Assembly: GCA_003427395.1 (NCBI GenBank)
Contig: BFEA01001097.1
Location: 54,766 to 74,765, forward strand
Direction: 5' to 3'
Source of the DNA: Chara braunii
Taxonomy: Eukaryota > Streptophyta > Charophyceae > Charales > Characeae
DNA: 20,000 nt
Positions within the stretch are counted from its first letter, which is position 1. Every line of letters begins with the position of its first letter. Of the stretch, positions 15,359-20,000 are shown in pieces. Position numbers and translations under genes: made by a program. Under the pieces are notes generated by a model, which saw only the letters and a program-made list of their open reading frames with translations, was not told the DNA's origin and did no database searches.

Positions 15359-15661
15359 TTAATAGTGCGTTTTGCCTTTGTTGCCATGTGGACTGACAGC
15401 CCCACTCTGACTGGGCGCTGATTTCCCATGCCCTCGCCGCGCCCCTTCCCGTACAACGAGGAGAGGACATGTGTATGTGAGTGAGACGTACGAGAAGTCG
15501 TCGCCAAGATCGGCGGGCGTTATTACTTCCCACCCGAGACCCGGTGCTCCGGATTCGTCGGTGAGGGACTCGTCATCATCGATACGCACTTTCCGCCTTA
15601 TTCGTTGTAGTTGCCGTCTAATGAGTTGATCGTCATCCCGTGGTCGGCAGTGGTGCCTCAT
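15359..15661 (-). CDS. Hypothetical 100-residue ORF, possibly an exon
   Basis: The frame starts with a true ATG (15659-15661). The first 65 residues are charged and non-repetitive (RDDDQLIRRQLQRIRRKVR, then DDDESLTDESG and WEVITPADLGDDF), unlike the compositionally driven frames nearby. No domain is recognised and no paralogue is seen in the window. A splice site or 3' end cannot be placed with confidence. It could be an exon of a host gene or a chance frame. Confidence 0.2.
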   Translation of the reverse strand: MRHHCRPRDDDQLIRRQLQRIRRKVRIDDDESLTDESGAPGLGWEVITPADLGDDFSYVSLTYTCPLLVVREGARRGHGKSAPSQSGAVSPHGNKGKTHY

Positions 15662-16713
15662 AAGGCCCTCATTGGCCTAGCACTCTGTGCAGCGACTGTC
15701 ACCACACTGAGCGTGATCGAGGGAAGGGTTTCCATTACCGTACACGTGGCGAGGACGAACACAAGGAGAGAGCCACTCGATTGAGACCCTCCACGTCGGA
15801 CTTAGAGTTGTGCAGTGAACACCGACGGGACCTCATCCGAAAACGAGATACTACATGTGTACCCTCCCCCTTTCATTCGAAACGAAGGGCAACGGCCCGC
15901 TGGGAAGTATAACAATACTTTTCGGATTAAAATTCCCCTCGTCGTGAGCCCCGCGCGTGCCTTTCTCCAGATCCCTTCTTACTAAAGTCGGACCAACACA
16001 GGGGATCTCAGTTATGTCTGTGTCCCCACACTCAATTTTTCCAAAAATCCTTGGCACACCCCAACTTTGTTGTTCTTCCCGGTCCTTTCCGCGAACCAAA
16101 ATAATCCGACCGGAAAACAGCACAAGGCGTGAGGTTGGGCGTCACACCCACACCACACTCTCAAAAGTGTGCAACATGAGAACGAACTTCCCGCTAGAAC
16201 ATGGTCAGGTGCATCCACCACATTTTTATCTTTTTCACATTTCAGGAGTAGTGTGGCCAGATGCCTTCCCCAACATTTGTTCACCATTGTATCCAAAGTT
16301 GTCCTTTTTTTGCTTTTACGACTTTTACCTTACCCATTTTACTTTCTAGACTCCACCCCCCTCTCTCCCTACCCCCCTCTACCGCCCCCCCCTTCAACAT
16401 ATCTTCCTTTCTTCCACTCCATCCTATCTATTTCTATCTATTTCGATCTATTCTACCAACTGACTGTTGTTCATCTCATCCTTCTCTGGTCCGGGCACGT
16501 AACGCTACAGGACTGGGCCGAACTGCTATTGCCCTGTACAAGGGTTCCGGGACAGCATCAACGGATACATGCCCATCTTTGTTAAAATCCTGCCTCTTTT
16601 GCTCCCCTTATACGTCTACTTCGATGCAAATCCGCCAAAAGGGCAATTCGAATATTCTCCATTGCACGCTTCTGGTAGGCCCGTTGTGGTGGAGACACTT
16701 CTGTCTGCATCTT
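15662..16713. other. Unassigned stretch
   Basis: Several mid-length frames exist on both strands but none resembles a protein family. A pyrimidine-rich block occupies 16349-16460. The segment next to 16713 may hold the unrecognised tail of the LINE fragment that begins there. Confidence 0.4.
16349..16460. repeat. C/T-rich low-complexity block
   Basis: Runs of CCCCCC with CTCT steps (16354-16393), then TCTATTTC/TATCTATT steps (16425-16455), on the plus strand. Confidence 0.7.
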
Positions 16714-17090
16714 TCATTCCTCAACGTCCATAGGGCCCATAGCACTGCTGCGGCATGCTGCCCTTACAATCTCTTGAGCCACCAACTCCTTCAATCCTTG
16801 CCTTTTGACCCTGATCAAGGTTCTCAATAAGATCTTCGTGTTGGTCGTCTCATCCACCTGCAGCAGTGTCTTGTTTGCAACTTCCTGTGCCCACCATTCC
16901 CAGAAAACTTGCATCATTGAACAACGCACAAAAAGGTGAGGGATGGTTTTAACTTGGCCACACCCTACAGTGCAAGTTTGGTCCTTATAACGACTTTTAG
17001 TAGTTTGTCACTGCGCGATTGAGAAGCTTTGAACGATTGAGCCACACTGTAGAAGTCTTTTGTTTTTGTCGGTCCATGTGTCCACGAATC
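16714..17090 (-). pseudogene. LINE zf-RVT fragment (LINE-C)
   Basis: On the minus strand one frame reads FVDTWTDKNKRLLQ, then a TGA (17008-17010), then CTVGC and PHLFVRC, giving C-x3-C...H-x4-C followed by FWEWWAQEV. This is the zf-RVT pattern with its aromatic tail, ending at a stop at 16714. It is a second zinc finger about 0.9 kb downstream of the LINE-B finger on the same strand. It is therefore a separate element or a duplicated LINE-B tail. Its FVDTWTDK block is also present in LINE-B at 17190-17215. Confidence 0.6.
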
Positions 17091-17216
17091 ATTCAAGTAC
17101 CATTCCAACTAGCAGGCCCAATCGTTCAAAGGTTCAAAGCTTTGAACGATTGGGCCACATTGTTGTTATCTAGGAAACAAAGTTTTATGTATTTGTCAGT
17201 CCAAGTGTCCACGAAT
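17025..17216. repeat. Imperfect direct repeat linking LINE-C and LINE-B
   Basis: 17025-17089 and 17138-17216 share AGCTTTGAACGATTG.GCCACA at the left and GTC.GTCCA.GTGTCCACGAAT at the right; the second copy is 14 bp longer. Both encode FVDTWTDK on the minus strand. Confidence 0.8.
17115..17156. repeat. Perfect 17-bp inverted repeat
   Basis: GGCCCAATCGTTCAAAG (17115-17131) and its exact complement (17140-17156) flank GTTCAAAG. The inner 16 bases (17132-17147) are also a perfect palindrome. It sits at the junction between the two copies of the 17025-17216 repeat. Confidence 0.92.
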
Positions 17217-17375
17217 ACCCGAACGCAATCACTTTTCTTTGTTGGGTCCAGTTCGGTTTGCAACATGGACCGTAGTTCTTTCCATGCCCCTTCTGTCTTT
17301 GTCGTGATTGTGTCGATCACCGAGGCTCTGGGTTGCATAAATCCAAACGTATGTTGCTTCCTCTCATAGGCACAA

Positions 17376-17671
17376 AACTGACATTTCGTTAAAACTGACA
17401 TTTTTTTTTAAATTCACGAAATTGAGCGTATTAAAAAACAATATTTTTTAGTGTTTTTTTGTCCCCATGACGTCAGATGATCAGATCATCGGGTGTCATG
17501 GCGACTCCCGATGATCTGATCATCGGATGTATGTTAACGATACTTTACGTTGAGGTACATCAAATGGACAAAGTAAGATAACTATTTTCTCACCCGATGA
17601 GCAATGAAATTTTGACTAAATCTTATTTCGTGAATTTAGAAAACAATGTCAGTTTTAACGAAATGTCAGTT
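17376..17671. mobile_element. 296-bp TIR element (MITE-like) inserted in LINE-B
   Basis: Terminal inverted repeats of 47 bp (17376-17422 and 17625-17671) match except at two positions. Each begins AACTGACATTTCGTT and contains ACTGACATT twice, 17 bp apart. ACAA flanks both ends (17372-17375 and 17672-17675) as a 4-bp target duplication. Skipping the element and one ACAA leaves the LINE-B frame in phase (AWRIRC then AYERKQ), which independently fixes the ends. There is no transposase, so it is non-autonomous. The interior has an 18-bp perfect hairpin. The 4-bp duplication does not match the usual hAT (8), Mutator (about 9), PIF (3) or Tc1 (TA) sizes, so I leave the superfamily open. Confidence 0.92.
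17476..17524. repeat. 18-bp perfect hairpin inside the TIR element
   Basis: GATGATCAGATCATCGGG (17476-17493) is the exact reverse complement of 17507-17524, with a 13-nt loop. Each arm is itself nearly palindromic (GATGATC.GATCATC). The palindrome TGACGTCA, a bZIP-type ACGT core, abuts it at 17468-17475. Confidence 0.92.
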
Positions 17672-17675
17672 ACAA

Positions 17676-18060
17676 CGTATTCTCCACGCCGCCATCAGGA
17701 CTGTAAGCCCGGTATATGTGAAGAGGTTGATCATCAAAGGGGACCATTGGGTCGCTTGCAGCAGGGGTTCCCCCAACAAGAGGGTGACCACATTCCATGA
17801 GAGATGTGTTTCTGTGAGATGGTGCCAAACTGCATCCCACCAACTCCAAAGTTGAACCACCATTGAACAATCCAATGAACAGTGTTCCAAGGTGGTTGTT
17901 TTCTTTGGGAAAGCTTGTGTGCAGTATGAGCACAAGGGAGACAATTCACCCTTCTCTTCTAGATCCGTCCTTGTTATCCAATCTGGTGTAGGCAGACATC
18001 TATGTATGATTTGCTACTGCAAGGCTCTATGATTGGTTGGATTAATATATGAGTAGGTTG
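17676..18060 (-). pseudogene. LINE-B zf-RVT zinc-finger region
   Basis: The minus-strand frame reads HRCLPTPDWITRTDLEEKG, then CSYC and LEHCSLDC (C-x2-C...H-x4-C), then LWSWWDAVW. These line up block for block with LINE-A (HRCLPTNDWLIDRTNLEQRG, CLRC, IEHIFMQC, IWRWWDRIW). TAG at 18014-18016 replaces the Trp of LINE-A LQWQI. The frame runs into the TIR element at WRIRC and resumes beyond it as AYERKQ to 17126. Confidence 0.88.
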
Positions 18061-18477
18061 ACCATTGGAAATTTTGGAAGTCCCGTTTTTCCAAGGGGGA
18101 GTCTCTCTCCCATCATTTGATGATGTTATCCATGACGGGTCATTGCTTGCGTGCCACTTTGTATCATTTCTTTACTGTATATTGCCATGGGGTCATTGCA
18201 GACAAATTTCCCCATGTCCATTCCCACTCAGCAAGGTCGAAAGGCAGCAAGTGGAGAGGGACGGTAGGTGTATAAGAACAAACTTTCCTTTAGGTCTCCT
18301 ACCACCCTGGCTCTTACGAGAGAGGATATAGGCCGTTGTGTGTCCTGGTCCGCTTGTCTATGCAGTTGAGACCATCTCTCTCCCCGTATGGCATAATTAT
18401 ATGTCTCAAGGTTAGCGTCGTCGTCCCTTGGTCAGGTGTGTTGCACTTTGTACACAGTCATGGGAATGTGTACAGAG

Positions 18478-19404
18478 TCAAGCGGGATGACCCAATCGTC
18501 GAGTTTGAGTTCCGGACCCTTTTTTCAGAACCTGCAGCCATACCAAAGGTATTGCTTCCTGAAGTTCTGCCAAGTCCTGATCCATATTTCCAATCGGGCC
18601 TGTTCTTATTTGCAATATATCTTTCGTTGCCCACCTCTTGGTTATATTGTCCCATAGGTCCCTGACCTTATAGACCCTTTTTTTAACCCACTGTCTCCAC
18701 TTGGATCTTCCTTGTAGTGAGAAGGGAGAGCCTGATGAGTCGTTTATTTGGGGGTGGCAAAAAAGCGGCTAACGCCATATCTCCTCCCATCTAGCTGGCG
18801 TGGGTATCTGATGTGGTACCCTTTCCCTCCAGGGGTCTATCCGAAGATCTTGTCTGGCCTTGCCTGTTGGCGAGTCGTGTGTGGCCACAGTCGGTGCTGA
18901 AGGGATAGGCCAATGGTTATTCGTTAGCCATTGGAGCAGGTGAACCACATGGTTGGGGTGGGAGGGGGGTGTCAGGCAACCCAACTGTATCAACGCGAAG
19001 GGGGTCTATGGGATGTTATTGCCCAAAAGAAAGCGTATGAGGAATTTGAAGATCAGAGCTTTTATCTCTTCTTCTGGGTTAATAATACCCAGCCCCCATT
19101 TAGATCTAGGTTGCACCAAGATGTCCCAGGCGACTCTTTTTATGGCCCGGGTGTCATCGTGGTTATTTTTCTAGAGATAGGCGGTTGTCAATTGTTTTAG
19201 TTTGGATAATTGTTTCTGGTTGAGTGGTCAAAAGGCGACCTTGTACCATAAAGAAGCGAAGATGGCATTGTTGATAGCCAACACTCTACCCACTAATGAG
19301 GTGGGCTTGGCGTCCCAATTAGCCAGCTTCGAACTAGCGAGCTCCAGCAGCGCATTCCCGTGGTCGGGGGGCGGGCCCAATGCTGTGATGTTTATTCCTA
19401 ACAC
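18478..19404 (-). pseudogene. LINE-B RT thumb and connection region
   Basis: The same frame as the RT continues past TAG 19405. It includes NWDAKPTSLVGRVLAINNAIFASLWYK, which aligns with LINE-A NWRNKHTSLFGRALVLNNVVFASLWYK (both cited in part), then WGLGIINP and RDLWDN. Stops within it are TGA 19228, TAG 19171, TAG 19006 and TAG 18769. LINE-A has Trp, Trp, Trp and Gln at these four positions. Around 18510 the LINE similarity moves to another phase (DDWVIPLDSVHIPM against GDWVATNGFPQQ), showing a small indel. Confidence 0.82.
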
Positions 19405-19863
19405 CTAGATCGCTGTTTCTTTGGACTTCCAGGCTACCGGGGGGTCAGAGGGTGGGGGGCCCACTTGTGGATCCACCGACCATCCCTCTGTCTTTGTCCG
19501 CCAGTTGACTTTCATGTCTGCTGCAATTTCGAACGTGTGAATGGTCTGTGCCTGGGCCTGAAAGCTCCCTTGATTAGCTCTGAAGAGCACTGTCAGGTCG
19601 TCTGCAAACAAAGATGTAATGGGTATGAGGTGGTAGGGTATTTCGGGCACCTGTATTCTTTGGATGTCCGGGTTTGATCTGATTATCGCTGCTAGCGCTT
19701 CCATAACCAACTCAAAGAGCATCGGGGCAATCGGGTCACCTTGTCTCACGGACCTCTGAAGGTTGAATGGTGGGGCTCAGTGGCCGTTGAGGGGAGACAT
19801 TAGTTGAGGCTTGTAGTTCCTAAACAAGCTACGACGCAGCCAATTGTATTGGGGGGGGGGAGA
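19405..19863 (-). pseudogene. LINE-B reverse transcriptase, motifs B and C
   Basis: Motif B is RQGDPIAPMLFELVMEAL, and motif C is FADD (19597-19608), both matching LINE-A. Upstream, the same frame has WLRRSLFRNYK and LNGH*APPFNLQRSVRQGD, where TGA (19777-19779) interrupts. Similarity fades at the G10 run, so motif A with its catalytic Asp was not found. The segment ends at TAG 19405-19407, aligned with Arg in LINE-A (IRVLG). Confidence 0.88.
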
Positions 19864-20000
19864 GTCTCCCAGTTAAAGGCGGGGAAGACTGGCACTTAAT
19901 CCTTCCTAAGGGATAAGGGTTCATTGACTTGCCGGTGGAATAGGAACTGCAGCGGTGCTCCACGGAATTGAAGGAGATGGGCCCAAGAGGGGCTATCTTT
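19864..20000. other. Window edge, unassigned
   Basis: A LINE-B continuation toward motif A would be expected here on the minus strand, but only a weak hint (FNWETL) is visible. It may be rearranged or frameshifted sequence. Confidence 0.4.

Larger units (their letters stand above)
17126..19863 (-). mobile_element. LINE-B: degraded L1-type LINE related to LINE-A
   Basis: Read on the minus strand: RT motifs B and C (19777-19405), thumb/connection (to about 18510), the zinc-finger region (18060-17676), a 296-bp DNA transposon, then the C-terminal tail (17371-17126). Domain order and many residues match LINE-A, so the two belong to one family. The frame is unbroken by indels from about 19863 to 18510 but holds stops at 19777, 19405, 19228, 19171, 19006 and 18769. 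A frameshift near 18510 follows. RT motif A and everything 5' of it were not recognised before the window edge; a G10 run (19851-19860) sits where similarity is lost. Confidence 0.85.

Overview
This window looks like repeat-dense nuclear DNA from a plant or streptophyte alga. It carries L1-type LINE retrotransposons with the plant-style layout: an ORF1 resembling DUF4283 with a CCHC-like knuckle, then endonuclease, reverse transcriptase (RT) and a C-terminal zf-RVT zinc finger. There are also poly-A tails, a short inverted-repeat DNA transposon, A-rich and pyrimidine-rich tracts, and no operon-like packing. I see no convincing intact host gene, rRNA, tRNA or CRISPR array. No species can be named from the sequence.

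Layout. 1-2330: AT-leaning non-coding DNA with several local duplications (128-, 76-, 51- and 433-bp offsets) and two foldbacks. 2330-2480: the first copy of a 36-nt two-hairpin motif, next to an A-rich tract on the minus strand. 2996-9696: a broken LINE (LINE-A) on the minus strand, read from high to low coordinates: ORF1 (9682-8842), a low-complexity Gly/Ala/Ser/Thr stretch (8583-7960), an endonuclease remnant (7819-7694), a ~1-kb interruption (7693-6665) holding a long hairpin and the second two-hairpin copy, then linker, RT, connection and zinc finger (6661-3278) and an A17 tail (2996-3012). 9697-9765: an A11 tract (minus strand) and the third two-hairpin copy. 9967-11540: a repeat built on a roughly 40-bp GGTTACAGGG core, including a 452-bp-period duplication and one inverted copy. 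11742-11810: three 23-bp units. 12571-12598: an A28 run.

13766-13959 holds two synthetic sequences 115 bp apart: a perfect head-to-head pair of hyperactive Tn5 mosaic ends (the Nextera mate-pair junction) and a loxP-based sequence matching the 454 Titanium paired-end linker less one base. They are library-construction remnants. Sequence left of 13766, between the two, and right of 13959 should not be assumed contiguous in the genome.

13960-16700 is mostly unassigned. 16714-17090 is another LINE zinc-finger fragment. 17126 to at least 19863 is LINE-B, a second minus-strand relative of LINE-A. LINE-B is split at the codon level by a 296-bp terminal-inverted-repeat element with a 4-bp ACAA target duplication. 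Aligning LINE-A and LINE-B by eye shows that most of their nonsense codons sit where the other copy has Trp, Gln or Arg, which is what C-to-T decay would produce.

The most novel-looking signal is the two-hairpin motif. Three dispersed copies keep the same spacing and loop patterns, while three stem pairs change in a compensatory way.
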